Shown here in pieces: positions 22,109-32,802 of a stretch of DNA of 64,000 bases. Position 1 is the first letter of the stretch; every line of letters begins with the position of its first letter. Source of the stretch: Saccopteryx bilineata (lineage: Eukaryota; Chordata; Mammalia; Chiroptera; Emballonuridae); assembly GCF_036850765.1 (NCBI RefSeq), contig NC_089492.1, forward strand, positions 104,055,022 to 104,119,021, written 5' to 3'. The position numbers were made by a program, and so were the translations under genes. The notes under the pieces are model-generated. The model was not told the origin of the DNA. It saw nothing but the letters and a program-made list of their open reading frames with translations, and ran no database searches.

Positions 22109-22300
22109 AAAATCTGGTATGTCCGGAGCCCCTCCTGGGGCGGCTTGTCAGCTTTTTGGAATTTCTCTGTCTCAGGGGCGATAGTCCAGTAAGGGTGAGG
22201 TCTGACAGATAAGCGGAACATCAAGAGAGCAGTTTGGAATACACGTATGTATCATTTCTTAACTCTGTGGTTACATATAAAAGAAAGGCAGTTATTAATT

Positions 22301-22624
22301 TTATAATATATGGTGAGGGGTGATGAGGAGAAAGAGAAAAAAAAATTGGAAAATTATTGCTTCTTTTGGAGAGAACTCAAGAAGGGAACCTTGCCAAGCC
22401 AACTCCCTCATCCAGTTAAGGAGGTCATCAATTTCCATGTTGTAAGGTCTGAACCAGGTGATGTCTCTGAAAACCTGAGTGAGGAAGTAAAAAAATTTTG
22501 CGAGGTAATAATTGTTAGTAGCTTGCTGTGAGTGCCAAGTGGACAGAGTGACATGGTGATACATGGTCTCCTGGTTGAGCCTCATGAGACGTGCTGGTCT
22601 GGTTCCTCTCGAATGGGAGGACAT
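22301..22624 (-). pseudogene. Unidentified 3' open frame between env and LTR (copy 2)
   Basis: 108 codons beginning MSSHSRGTRPARLM, with YYLAKFFYFLTQVF and DDLLNWMRELAWQG shared with 13990-14424. It sits after the env stop (about 22786) and before the 3' LTR. The two copies differ at about 16 of 290 bases, about nine of which change a residue, so selection is not evident from this pair alone. Confidence 0.55.
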
Positions 22625-22781
22625 GTGGAGATTTTTAGAGACAGGGAACCTGTTGGTGTAAGTTTTAGAAGGACTGAGTATGTGTGGTTTAAAAGGAAGG
22701 GAGTTTGGAGAACATTCAGGAGGGAACTTCTCAGGCTGAGGGGCGGCTTCTTCCTGCTGTCGTCCCTACCTATTTGATATT

Positions 22782-24180
22782 TCATTCATGAAGTTCTCCT
22801 TGGGGTATTGGGGAATAGGGGTGTAGGAGCATTTGATTGTAGGTAATCCTAGAGATTTCTTTCATCCAGGCCTGTAGGAACTTGATAAAGAAAGGGGCAA
22901 GTATTTGGAGATCAGGAATGCAGAGATACGGAGGGTTGTATAGCGGGGGTGAAAGTTCTTCCATGATAAAGTTAGAGATATTTTTTTCCTGGCAGCCCTG
23001 GAGAGAGCAGTTAGTTTGAGCTAAAAGAAATGTTTCATGTCTGTTTGTAGGCTCTTCTTCAGCCAAGAATACCCAATGATCTTGTCCCCTTACTATGTGA
23101 AGTGTAAAAAGACTGAGAAGCGCCCTGGCCGGTTGGCTCAGCGGTAGAGCGTCGGCCTGGCATGTGGGGGACCCGGGTTCGATTCCCGGCCAGGGCACAT
23201 AGGAGAAGCGCCCATTTGCTTCTCCACCCCCTCTCCTTCCTCTCTGTCTCTCTCTTCCCCTCCCGCAGCCAAGGCTCCATTGGAGCAAAGATGGCCCGGG
23301 CGCTGGGGATGGCTCTTTGGCCTCTGCCCCGGGCACTAGAGTGGCTCTGGTCACGGCAGAGCAACACCCCGCAGGGGCAGAGCATCGCCCCCTGGTGGGC
23401 GTGCCGGGTGGATCCCGGTCGGGCGCATGCGGGAGTCTATCTGACTGTCTCTCCCCGTTTCCAGCTTCAGAAAAATACAAAAAAAACAAAAAAAAAAGAC
23501 TGAGAAGCATTAAGAGGTGAATGCTATTCATTCTCTTAGTTCTTCAGGGATATGGAAGAGCTTTAGGGTTAGGGGACCTGTAGAGGTTGAAAGATAGAAT
23601 TTAGGAGTTTTGCTGATATAGGGTTTCAGGTTTTTCTGTTTCACGAGGGCAGGTTTCAGGGTTGGTGTGTAGGGTTAGGTAAATTTTTCCAATTTTCTGA
23701 TTGGCAAAGGTCTGCATGTGGTTCTGTAAGAAACTAGTGAACAAACGTAAGAGGCAGGTTCCAAAAGTTAGAAAAATAAATAGGAGAGTGAGTGGACTAA
23801 TGAAAGGCAATAGTCAAGACACCCAGTTTGTGTGAAACCACTGATTCCATGTATACAAATTTGCTAGGCTTCCTAAAGCAACAAAAAGAGAAATTACCTG
23901 TATAGCTCATTGGGTCCTTAGATTGACAGGTAGTGTTCTAGGAATTGAAAGAGGCTCATTAGGTTGATATTTGGGGTGAGGTGGATTAGGGTACAGGTTT
24001 CTGTCTAATTAGTAGGGAGATATATATAGGTGTTGGTCCCACACAAGTAGAAAGCACCTGATTTGGTGAGGCAGGCTGAGACGTGAATAGAGACTAGAAG
24101 GACAGGGGGTCGGTTTTGTTTCTCTGTTTCTGAGGTCCAGATGGTGAGGGTGGAGGAAAGAGTCATCCTAATAAGTGGGA
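22782..24180 (-). pseudogene. env: env remnant of provirus 2
   Basis: The transmembrane tail (FFIKFLQAWMKEI) and ectodomain part (HETFLLAQTNCSLQ) are readable. A SINE-C at 23121-23497 splits the ectodomain, so a 249-codon open frame here is a SINE-env chimera. The surface unit is largely lost. Confidence 0.7.
23121..23497 (+). mobile_element. SINE-C in env
   Basis: Well-preserved copy flanked by aaaaagactgagaagc. CTCF-like motif at 23382-23398 with its CpG intact. Absent from the matching place in provirus 1. Confidence 0.95.
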
Positions 24181-24625
24181 AGAGTAGAGGATTGTTAACT
24201 AGGGTGACTGATTAAACATTCTTTGAAAACCAGTTTTCTGACTGTACAAATTCTTTTTTCTCGGTACAAATCTCCTACAACCTGCATAAACCTTCTACAA
24301 CTTACATAAACCTTCAACTTTCATGCACTCTCTTATCCAGAAATAACTGGCCACCATAACAACTTGCTTTTCCTTTTTATTTCAAAAGTATTTCCATACC
24401 TTATACCTTCTATTATCAAAACCATACAATTCCTTTCTACTCAGAACTCTTGACTTAAAAATCTTTAACCTTTAGTGACAATTAAGTTGACTTTCTTTTT
24501 ACCCTAGTTTCCCTTTTTCCAAAGTCTGATTAAAAGAGTCCTTAGTTTTTTATATATTCACCATACGTAGACCAACCAGCTTCCAGTTTGTGGTTGGAGT
24601 AAGGCATGCTGTTTTTCTATTTTAG
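24173..24625 (-). other. A/T-rich segment present only in provirus 2
   Basis: About 450 bp between the integrase tail and env for which provirus 1 has no counterpart. No coding signal or repeat recognised. It may be env 5' sequence retained here and deleted in provirus 1, or a later insertion. Confidence 0.4.
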
Positions 24626-24859
24626 CAGCAGTGGGAGTTGTCAAGATATGGTATGTGGACCTGCCCACGTGAAAGTCAGTCCCTGGGTGATATACTGCTG
24701 AAAGCACCTCTTGGACAGTCTTTGAACAGTTTGCTGAGTAACCTGTAAATCCTGCAAGTACTTGGGGAAAGGGTGGTTACATTTCTACACTTTGCAGTTA
24801 GAGTTTAAGCCCTATTGACCACTTCTTCTAGCTGGAATTAGCAGCAGGTCCCAGCCTAC

Positions 24860-25216
24860 AATAGGCATGGGGCATTAAGACAAGAGGAACAAAGGAGATG
24901 CTATACATTAAATAAAGCAATAAAATCAGACTGTCAATACCCAAGTAGAGATCTTTGAGAGATAAATAAAACTTAAATATTCAAGCGAGGCATAGTAGAT
25001 GGCCCTTGTGTTTACAAGAAATGAGATCAGCTTATCTGCAACTTGGAAGAAATACCTTAGGCTCATGAATGATGTCCTTGGGCCTTCAGAGGCAATTCCC
25101 AGCACGCTGGGCAAGGTCAGGTCACAAGTAGCTGGAGCAGGGCTAGAAGAGACTGAACCCTTCCTCCATGGAGCAAGGGGGCAGCTTACCTTCTCGTGCC
25201 CTTCTTTCCACAGCAC
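24860..25216 (-). pseudogene. Unidentified conserved frame (copy 2)
   Basis: Matches 16186-16584: GHEKVSCPLAPWR, FFQVADKLISFL and a similar C-terminal stretch, but the hydrophobic end is broken here by a frameshift. Same position between RT and integrase tail. Confidence 0.45.
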
Positions 25217-25329
25217 AGACGTGTAAACTGGTGGGGCCAGGAAGCCTGGCAGGCTTCAGTTCAATGACTTTTCTTTCCACTCTGAAGCAGGGCCCTGATG
25301 AAATCCTATAAAACCCTTTAGGGCACTGG

Positions 25330-26160
25330 AACCTTTAAGAGTGTATGCCAAAAGCTGGTATTTCCTGACTTCTTTTGGGCCTTATTTGCCTTTTCTGTTA
25401 TTTCCTTGGCCATTATAGACCTTAAAAGCCATGCTCAGAAGATCTCACTGAGGGGTTTGACTAAGAGAGCAAAATTGGGAATTCACTGTTTAAAGAAGCC
25501 TATTAGACTGAGCAAAGAAAAGATTTGATCTGTGGTGGTAGGTGGTTGGAGACTGTGAAGGGTCTGAGTTTGATCTAGGGTGAGACCTCAGGTGGTGGGG
25601 GTTAAGGCTATGCCTAGATAGAATATGGACTGAGAATAAAGTTGAGCCTTAGCAGAGAAGACACGATATCCCTTTATGGCGAGGAAGTTAAGAAGGGTGG
25701 TGGTGTGTCTCCTTGAGGCAGGCAGTGAGGGGCTGCAGAGGAGTAGGTTATCTACATATTGTAAGAGAATACTAGTTTTGAGATTGCATGCTGCTAAATC
25801 CTGAGCTAGTGCCTGCCCAAACAGGTGTGGGCTGTTTTTGATCCCCTGGGGTAAGACAGTCCACGTAAATTGCTGGGCTGCTTTAGTGTCCGAATAAAGG
25901 TAAACAGAAAGTAAAAGTCAGGGTGTAAAAGAATGATAAAGAAGGCATTCTTGAGGTCTAGGACCGTGAAGTGAATGGTGTTTGAGGGAATGTGTGACAG
26001 TAACTTGTAGAGATTAGGGACTACTGGATGGAGGGGAATTACTGCCTCATTGATTAGGTGTAAGGCTTGCATGAGGTGATAAACTCCTGAAGGTTTTTGA
26101 ACAGGAAGGATGGGGGTATTGCAGGGAGAGTCCATGGGGATGTGTAAGGCTGGTTTAAGA
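25330..26160 (-). pseudogene. pol: Reverse transcriptase remnant (provirus 2)
   Basis: RT fingers and palm (CNTPILPVQKPSGVYHL, HFTVLDLKNAFFII) and the active-site box QYVDN at 25747-25761. The same aspartate-to-asparagine change as provirus 1 is seen. Frame breaks occur around 25890. Confidence 0.8.
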
Positions 26161-26329
26161 GGTGGGTAATTATTGGTTTAAGGCCTTAGAAACAGACACA
26201 GTTACACATTAAACAAAGACTTTACATAAAAGTTATAAATTAAGGAATTTAAATTAGCACAATTTACTTGTTTCAATTCAAATTATACTAGAGATATTTT
26301 CTGACAAACAAAGAGACAAGACGGATTAC

Positions 26330-27060
26330 TTACATAGCTTAATATACAATTCTGTTTTTTTTAAGTTTTTTGAGATGGCAGGGAGTTGGCAGCATAGAGG
26401 GGAGGAAGAGAGAAAGCAGATGGATGGACAGTGTGAGCAGCTGGTTGGAAAGAAGGAGGGTCAGAATCTGTAAGAGGAGGAGAAGATTAAAGCGCCATGT
26501 GGTCAGAGGAGTCAAAAAAGATTTAGAACTCTGAGGAGAGGGGAGGGGGTGAGGAAGAAAGAGGCACAGTCACAGTTTGTAAGGAGGGAGAAGGGGTCAG
26601 AGAAGAGACAGGCTCTGCAGCCAGAGCCACAGCTTCTAAGGAGGGGGGAGGGGATGAAGAACACAGTGGAGAAGGGAGAAGCCACTGACCAGCAGGGGAG
26701 GAGAAAGAGAGTGTGGTATTTGCAAGTGAGTGAGAAACAAGTTTCTGTGAAGGGAGGGGGCTCTTGGAGGGAAGAGACTCAAGTTGAAGAGATTTGCAGA
26801 GGGACCAAAGAGGGGTCCCAAGAGAGGGGTGCTTTCAGGGGTCAGGCAGGAGAGAAAGAGTTGGGAGTCCACGGAGAAGGAGAGATTAGGAGTGAAGGTT
26901 TTAGGTGAGGTTTCTTTGGCCAAAAACGACCTGTGTGTAGAACAGAAGGCACAGAAATTAAGGATAGGAGAGAAGGGAGAATAAAAGCCTGTATGTAAGG
27001 AATCTCTGATGCCCTCCCCGTCCGGTGGCAGAAATTGTCAAGAACTCTTAGGATATTGTA
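26330..27060 (-). pseudogene. gag: gag proline-rich remnant (provirus 2)
   Basis: The minus strand reads a serine/proline/leucine-rich segment matching the p12-like region of provirus 1. The matrix part is shorter here. Confidence 0.6.
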
Positions 27061-27213
27061 ATGGTAGTAGAAAGCAACCTGGCTAGGTGCCTAGACTTTT
27101 AAGAAAGTCTGTAGGAACCAGCCGCTTAGAGTAGAAATCTCCCAAACTGTGAACCTCAGAGAGTAGGGTGAGACCTGAAGGAGTAGAGGAGTCCTGAAGG
27201 AGTAGAGGAGTAG

Positions 27214-27885
27214 TGTAAATCCAGGAGCCACAGCCAGGGCCATGCAGGTTCGCATTGGATTTGGACAGTCGGCAAAGAAACAACGGAGCCAAAAACTGGT
27301 GGGCCATAGTCTTTAATCCTAGCTTGCACCCGGCGGGCAAGTAAAAACACACACTGGGCTCCAAAACCCACTCACATTCAGTGCTCACAAAGCTACTGAC
27401 TTATCCGAGTTTCCTAGAATCAAAAGTTTCTAGCTCACCAGACTTATTCACCTCTGTTCCCCATTTCCTTCCTTCTCCAGCGTCAAACTGCACAAACTGG
27501 CCTCTCACTCAACACTCCGCCATCTTGGCTGCTTCTCCTGGCCTCCTCCACGTGGCCTCCTTCTGCTCTTTGCTCTGCTCTCTCCTCTAATCATCCCAGG
27601 AACCAAGAGAGCAAGCTCCCTTTCTGTCCCCATTTTATAGTGTAGATTCCAAACCTTTAATCCAATATACAGAATAGGGAAGTCTCTAATACAAAGTCAC
27701 TTCTCTGAGGCATGATTGGATTATACCACCCCACATCAAAAAGGGTGGGAAAGGCTTAATCCCAAAACCAAGCCCCAGGGATTCTGCCTGCCCAGAGACA
27801 CACATTAATATCACCTGGGCAGCGGCCTCCACATGGGCAGCGCCACTTTAACAAAGTGAGCATAATACATTCTATCTGCCCAACA
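27214..27885 (-). mobile_element. LTR-S solo copy in provirus 2 leader/gag region
   Basis: From tgtaaatccagg to gcccaaca, flanked by agtag (27209-27213 and 27886-27890). Confidence 0.95.
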
Positions 27886-28073
27886 AGTAGTCTCTGAGGC
27901 CTGAGATTGGGAGCACTCCATGTTCTGAGGGGAGTCTGGCTGGAAGGTTTGGACTGGGAGGAACCCACAGTAGAGGAGACTGGTGAGAGAAGGGGGCGAC
28001 CCCGCCTTCAGTCAAAGTTCCAAGAGGAGAAAATCTCCGTAGAAAGAGAGTCTCAGACAAGAGGTCGTCACCC

Positions 28074-28773
28074 TGTTGGGCAGATAAAATATATTATGCT
28101 CACTTTGCTAAAGATGGCGCTGCCCACATGGAAGCCATTGCCCAGGTGATATTAATGTGTGTTGGGGGCGGGCTGTGGGCAGGCAGGATCCTTGTGGCCT
28201 GGGGCTTGGTTTTAGGACTAAGCCTTTCCCACCCTTTTTGATGTGGGGTGGTGCAATCCCATCATGTCTCTGATAAGTGACTTTGTATTAGAGACTTCCC
28301 TATTTTGTATATTGGATTAAAGGTTTCGATTTCTACACTATAAAATGGGGGCAGAACGGGAGCTTGCTCTCTTGGCTCCTGAGATTATCATTACAGGAGA
28401 GAGCAGAGAGGAGAGCAGAGAGAGGCCACGTGGAGGAGGCCAGGAGAAGCAGCCAAGATGGTGGAGTGTTGAGTGAGAAGCTAGTTTGTGCAGGGAGAAG
28501 GAAGGAGATGGGGAACAGAGGTGAATAAGGCTGGTGAGCTAGAAACCTTTGATTCTAGGAAACTCGGATAAGTCAGTAGCTTTGTGAGCACTGAATGTGA
28601 GTGGGTTTTGGAGCCCAGTGTGTGTTTTTACTTGCCTGCCTGGTGCAAGCTAGAATTAAAGATGATGGTCCACCAGTTTTTGGCTCTGTTGTTTCTTTAC
28701 CGACTGTCTGAATCCAATGCGAAGCTGCATAGGCCAGGAGGTTGTGATGGTGGCCTTGGCTGCTGGCTTTACA
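28074..28773 (+). mobile_element. LTR-S solo copy, plus strand
   Basis: Starts tgttgggcagataaaat and ends ggctttaca, flanked by caccc (28069-28073 and 28774-28778). Shows ctataaaatg (TATA), agaattaaag (polyadenylation), aaagatggcg and gccaagatggtgg (YY1-like) and ccacgtgg (E-box). Confidence 0.95.
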
Positions 28774-29136
28774 CACCCCAAGGCTGAGATCCCGGGACGT
28801 AGGAGAGTGGCCTGGCTAGGCGCGCCTAGACTTTCGTAGAAGTCCAGTAGAGGAGTAGAGGCAGACCACCTGTAGATATGGGGTCTGAAGTCAAAATCAT
28901 CTGACCAGGAAGGGGTGTTTTTAGAGAGAAATTTGGAGGCCAACCGGGGAAGGGGAAGGGAGAAACTCCTCACCTTTCTGGTCCAGCAGGGAGGGGTTCA
29001 GGACAGGGTTAGACTGCCGGCCAATCAACCTACAATTACACATCCAAACAGAATCAGGGAGTAAGCCCGGACAAGCTGCCGCTGCCCATTGCTTCCCTGG
29101 TTGTAAGTTTGGATGGCAAAGAGGGATCATCTAGGC

Positions 29137-30170
29137 CAGGGGTCCCCAAAATTTTTACACAGGAGGCCAGTTCACTGTCCCTCAGACCATTGGAGGGCCG
29201 GACTATAAAAAAAACTATGAACAAATCCCTATGCACACAGCACATATCTTATTTTAAAGTAAAAAAGCAAAATGGGAACAAATACAATATTGAAAATAAA
29301 GAATAAATAAATTTAAATCAACAATCTGACCAGTATTTCAATGGGAACTATGCTCCTCTCACTGACCACCAATGAAAGAGGTGCCTGTAAAGCCAGCAGC
29401 CAGGGCCACTATCAGAGCATCCCAGCCCTTGCAGGTTCGCATTGGATTCGGACAGTCGGTAAAGAAACAATGGAGCCAAAAACTGATAGGCCATTTTCTT
29501 TAATTCTAGCTTGCACCTGGCGGGCAAGTAAAAACACACACTGGGCTCCAAAACCCACTCACATTCAGTGCTCACAAAGCCACTGACTTATCCGAGTTTC
29601 CTAGAATCAAAGGTTTCTAGCTCACCAGCCTTATTCTCCTCAGTTCCCCATCTCCTTCCTTCTCCAGCGTCAAACTGCACAAACTGGCCTCTCACTCAAT
29701 ACTCTGCCATCTTGGCTGCTTCTCCTGGCCACATGGCCTCTTTCTGCTCTCTGCTCTGCTCCTTCTGCTCTTTCATGCTAATCATCCCAGGAACCAAGAA
29801 CGCAAGCTCTAGTTCTGCCCCCATTTTATAGTGTAGAAATTCAAACCTTTAATCCAATATACAAAATAGGGAAGTCTCTAATACAAAGTCACTTCTCTGA
29901 GGCATGATTGGATTGTACCACCCCACATCAAAAAGGGTGGGAAAGACTTAATCCCAAAACCAAGCCTCAGGCTACAATGATCCTGCCTGCCCCAACACAC
30001 ATTAATATCACCTGGGCAACGGCCTCCATGTGGGCAGCGCCGTCTTTAACAAAGTGAGCATAATACATTTTATCTGCCCAACAGTGCCTCTTCTGGAAGT
30101 GCGGCGGGGGCTGGAAAAATGGCCTCAGGGGGCCGCATGTGGCTCGCGGGCCATAGTTTGGGGACCCCTG
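29137..30170. mobile_element. hAT-1 MITE split by an LTR-S
   Basis: Terminal repeats caggggtccccaaa and tttggggacccctg. 8-bp duplication atctaggc / aactaggc. Provirus 1 has the empty site near 19390. An LTR-S (29386-30083) sits inside with its own duplication. Confidence 0.95.
29386..30083 (-). mobile_element. LTR-S solo copy in hAT-1
   Basis: Flanked by gtgcc (29381-29385 and 30084-30088). Order of events: provirus 2, then hAT-1, then LTR-S. Confidence 0.95.
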
Positions 30171-30195
30171 AACTAGGCAGTTAGTTAGTACCCTG

Positions 30196-30213
30196 TCCCG
30201 GGTTTCGGCACCA
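30196..30213 (-). other. Primer binding site, exact tRNA-Phe match
   Basis: The minus strand reads tggtgccgaaacccggga, two bases from the 5' LTR of provirus 2. This is the expected complement of tRNA-Phe. Confidence 0.9.
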
Positions 30214-30215
30214 AA

Positions 30216-30525
30216 TGTTGGAATCCATGGGAGTCCGAAAGACCAGAATAACAGGCTTTATTGAAAGGAAGAAAGGAACCCTGCCAGGCACTTCTCAGGG
30301 AGAAGAGCACCAGTACAGGCTAGGGGGACAAATTATATGGGGTCAAGAAGAATTTCGAGCATGTGGGTGTTGAATCAAAAGTCCTGGTATGTCCGGAGCC
30401 CCTCCTTGGGTCGGCTTGTCAGCTTTTTGGAATTCCTCTGTCTCAGGGGCAATAGTCCAGTAAGGGTGAGGTCTGACAGATAAGCGGAACATCTGGAGGG
30501 CAGTTTGGAATACACATATCTATCA
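30216..30525 (-). promoter_or_regulatory. Provirus 2, 5' LTR
   Basis: 310-bp LTR-F from tgatagatat to ttccaaca on the minus strand, polyadenylation signal aataaagcctg. Followed by gttat. Confidence 0.9.
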
Positions 30526-30549
30526 GTTATTTTTAAGAAACAAGAGCCA

Positions 30550-30626
30550 GCCCTGGCCAGATAGCTCAGTTGGTTAGAGCATTGGCCTGAAGCACAGAGG
30601 TTACTGGTTTAATCTCCAGTCAGGGT
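30550..30626 (+). mobile_element. SINE-V head fragment
   Basis: Only the tRNA-like head (gccctggccagatagctcag to cagtcaggg) remains. Confidence 0.75.
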
Positions 30627-30714
30627 AAGGAAGGAAGCCCTCCTGAACCAGGAAACTTTTCTTCCTGTTGGAGAGGACATTTTACTTTTAGGCAAAGTGT
30701 TCAGAGAAGGGTAC

Positions 30715-31377
30715 TGTCGGTCAAATAAGTTTGTAAATATGATATATATATTTGCTTGCTTATAGTTTGCACTGGGTATGGGAGACAGGCTGTAAACCGG
30801 CAAAGTCATTATAGCCTAAGGCTTAGTTTTAAGACTAAGCCTTTCCCACCCTTTTAATACTAAGATCTTCTCAACACTAAGCTTTTCCCCACACCCTTGA
30901 CTGTTGCATGATGTGGGGTGGTGCACTCTTATGAGGAATCCCATTTATGCCTCAGATAAGTGACTTTGTATCAGAGACTTCCTTATTTGTATATTGGCTT
31001 AAAGGTTTTGATTTCTACACTATAAAATGAGAAAGACCAGGGGCTTTCTCTCTCAGTTCCTGAAATTAGCATTGCAAGGAGAAGCCAGTTTGTGTGTAGA
31101 GTTTGTGCAGAGAGAAGGAGATGGGGAACAGAGGTGAATAAGGTTGGTGAGGTAGAAACCTTTGATTCTAGGAATACTTGGAAGAGTCAGTGGCTTTGGG
31201 AGCCCTGAATGGAAAGGGAAATGTTTTCCCACTGTGTGTATTTCTTGTCTTCTGGGTGCAAACTAGGATTAAAGGTCATAGCCCATCAGTTCTTGGCTTC
31301 GTTGTTTCATTACCGAATCAATGTGAACCTGCACGGGCCAGGTGGCTGTGATGGTGGCCGTGACTACTGGTTTTACA
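30715..31377 (+). mobile_element. LTR-2, probably the 5' LTR of a gutted provirus
   Basis: Starts tgtcggtcaaataag and ends ggttttaca. Not followed by a copy of its left flank. Instead the next bases (cacctttgtaattgttgaaa) match the 3' interior of the short LTR-S provirus (about 32560-32590, reversed), so internal sequence follows. Confidence 0.7.
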
Positions 31378-32802
31378 AGCACCTTTGTAATTGTTGAAAT
31401 TGTATGGCATGTACTGTGTTGGACAGATAAAATGTATTATGTTCACTTTGTAAAAGATAACGTTGCCCACATGGAGGCCGTTGCCCAGGTGATATTAATG
31501 TGTGTTGGGGGCAGGCAGGATTGTTGTAGCCTGGGGCTTGGTTTTGGGATTAAGCCTTTCCCACCCTTTTTGATGTGGGGTGGTACAATCCAATCATGCC
31601 TCAGAGAAGTGACTTTGTATTAGAGATTTCCCTATTTTGTATATTGGATTAGAGGTTGTGAAGCTACACTATAAAATGGGAGCAGAATGAGAGCTGGGGC
31701 TCTTGGTTCCTGAGGTTATCATTAGAAGAGAGAGCAGAGGAGAGCAGAGAAAGGCCACGTGGAGGAGTGTAAAGCCAGGAGGCAAGGCCAGGGCCACCAT
31801 CACAGCAGCCTGGCTCTTGCAGGTTCGCATTGGATTCGGACAGTCGGCAAAGAAACAGCGGAGCCAAAAACTGGTGGGCCATAGTCTTTAATTCTAGCTT
31901 TGCACCCGGCGGGCAAGTAAAAATACACACTGGGCTCCAAAACCCAGTCACATTCAGTGCTCACAAAGCTACTGACTTATCCGAGTTTCCTAGAATCAAA
32001 GGTTTCTAGCTCACCAGACTTATTCTCCTCAGTTCCCCATCTCCTTCCTTATCCCAAATACAAACTCTGTACAAACTGGCATCTCACTCAGCACTCCACC
32101 ATCTTGGCTGCTTCTCCTGGCCTCCTCCATGTGGCCTTTCTCTGTTCTCCTCTGCTCTCTCTTCTAATCTCAGGAACCAAGAGCCCAAGCTCCCACTTCG
32201 TCCCCATTTTATAGTGTAGCAATCCAAACTCTTAATCCAATATACAAAACAGGGAAGTCTCTAATACAAAGTCACTTCTCTGAGGCATGATTGGATTGTA
32301 CTGCCCTACATCAAAAAGGGTAGGAAAGGCTTAATCCCAAAACCAAGCCCCAGGCTACAAGGATTCTCCCTGCCTTTAGCCCACCCCAACACACATTAAT
32401 ATCACCTGGGCAATGGCCTCTTTAACAAAGTGAGCATAATACATTTTATCTGCCCAACAATCCACCCCTATGCTCACTTTACTACCCACAATTTACATCA
32501 CCAGCATTCCTGTGCAAGGAAATTAGAACATTACACAGATTACAACAGCAAAAATCATACAGTTTCAACAATTACAAAGGTACATTTCACCAGTCTCTGA
32601 GCACTTAGCCCAAAGCGCAAAATGTCCTCGGCCTATGGGAAAAGCTTCCCGGGGCAGGGGAGTGCTTCCAGCAAAGCCACCCCCCCACCCCCATCAGGGT
32701 ATTTCACATTGTCCAAAATCCATAATCCGTAAGTCCATCCAACAAAGGAACCAATGCCCACTCCGGTCGTAGTCCAGGAAATCAGTCCACCTACATGGGG
32801 CG

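Larger units (their letters stand above)
21388..22254 (-). mobile_element. Provirus 2, 3' LTR with two SINEs
   Basis: LTR-F interrupted by SINE-B (21566-21760) and SINE-A (21763-22108). Remaining LTR sequence matches 30216-30525 with roughly 5 percent differences by eye. Confidence 0.85.
21388..30525 (-). mobile_element. Provirus 2: second ERV-F-like defective provirus
   Basis: LTRs at 21388-22254 and 30216-30525 with 5-bp duplication gttat (21383-21387 and 30526-30530). The interior has the same order and missing parts as provirus 1: matrix and proline-rich gag, AT-rich gap, RT, unidentified frame, integrase tail, env, 3' frame. It carries two SINEs in the 3' LTR, one SINE-C in env, three LTR-S solo copies and a hAT-1. 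Different target sites show this is a separate integration, not a local duplication. Confidence 0.85.

Noticed and set aside
22782..23531. 249-codon minus-strand open frame
   Set aside because: It is the antisense of a SINE-C fused to env tail and ectodomain pieces. The SINE insertion is flanked by a target duplication, so the frame is accidental.
26549..26984. Plus-strand Glu/Lys/Arg-rich frame
   Set aside because: It is the antisense of the proline/serine-rich gag remnant of provirus 2, and a matching antisense pattern occurs in provirus 1.
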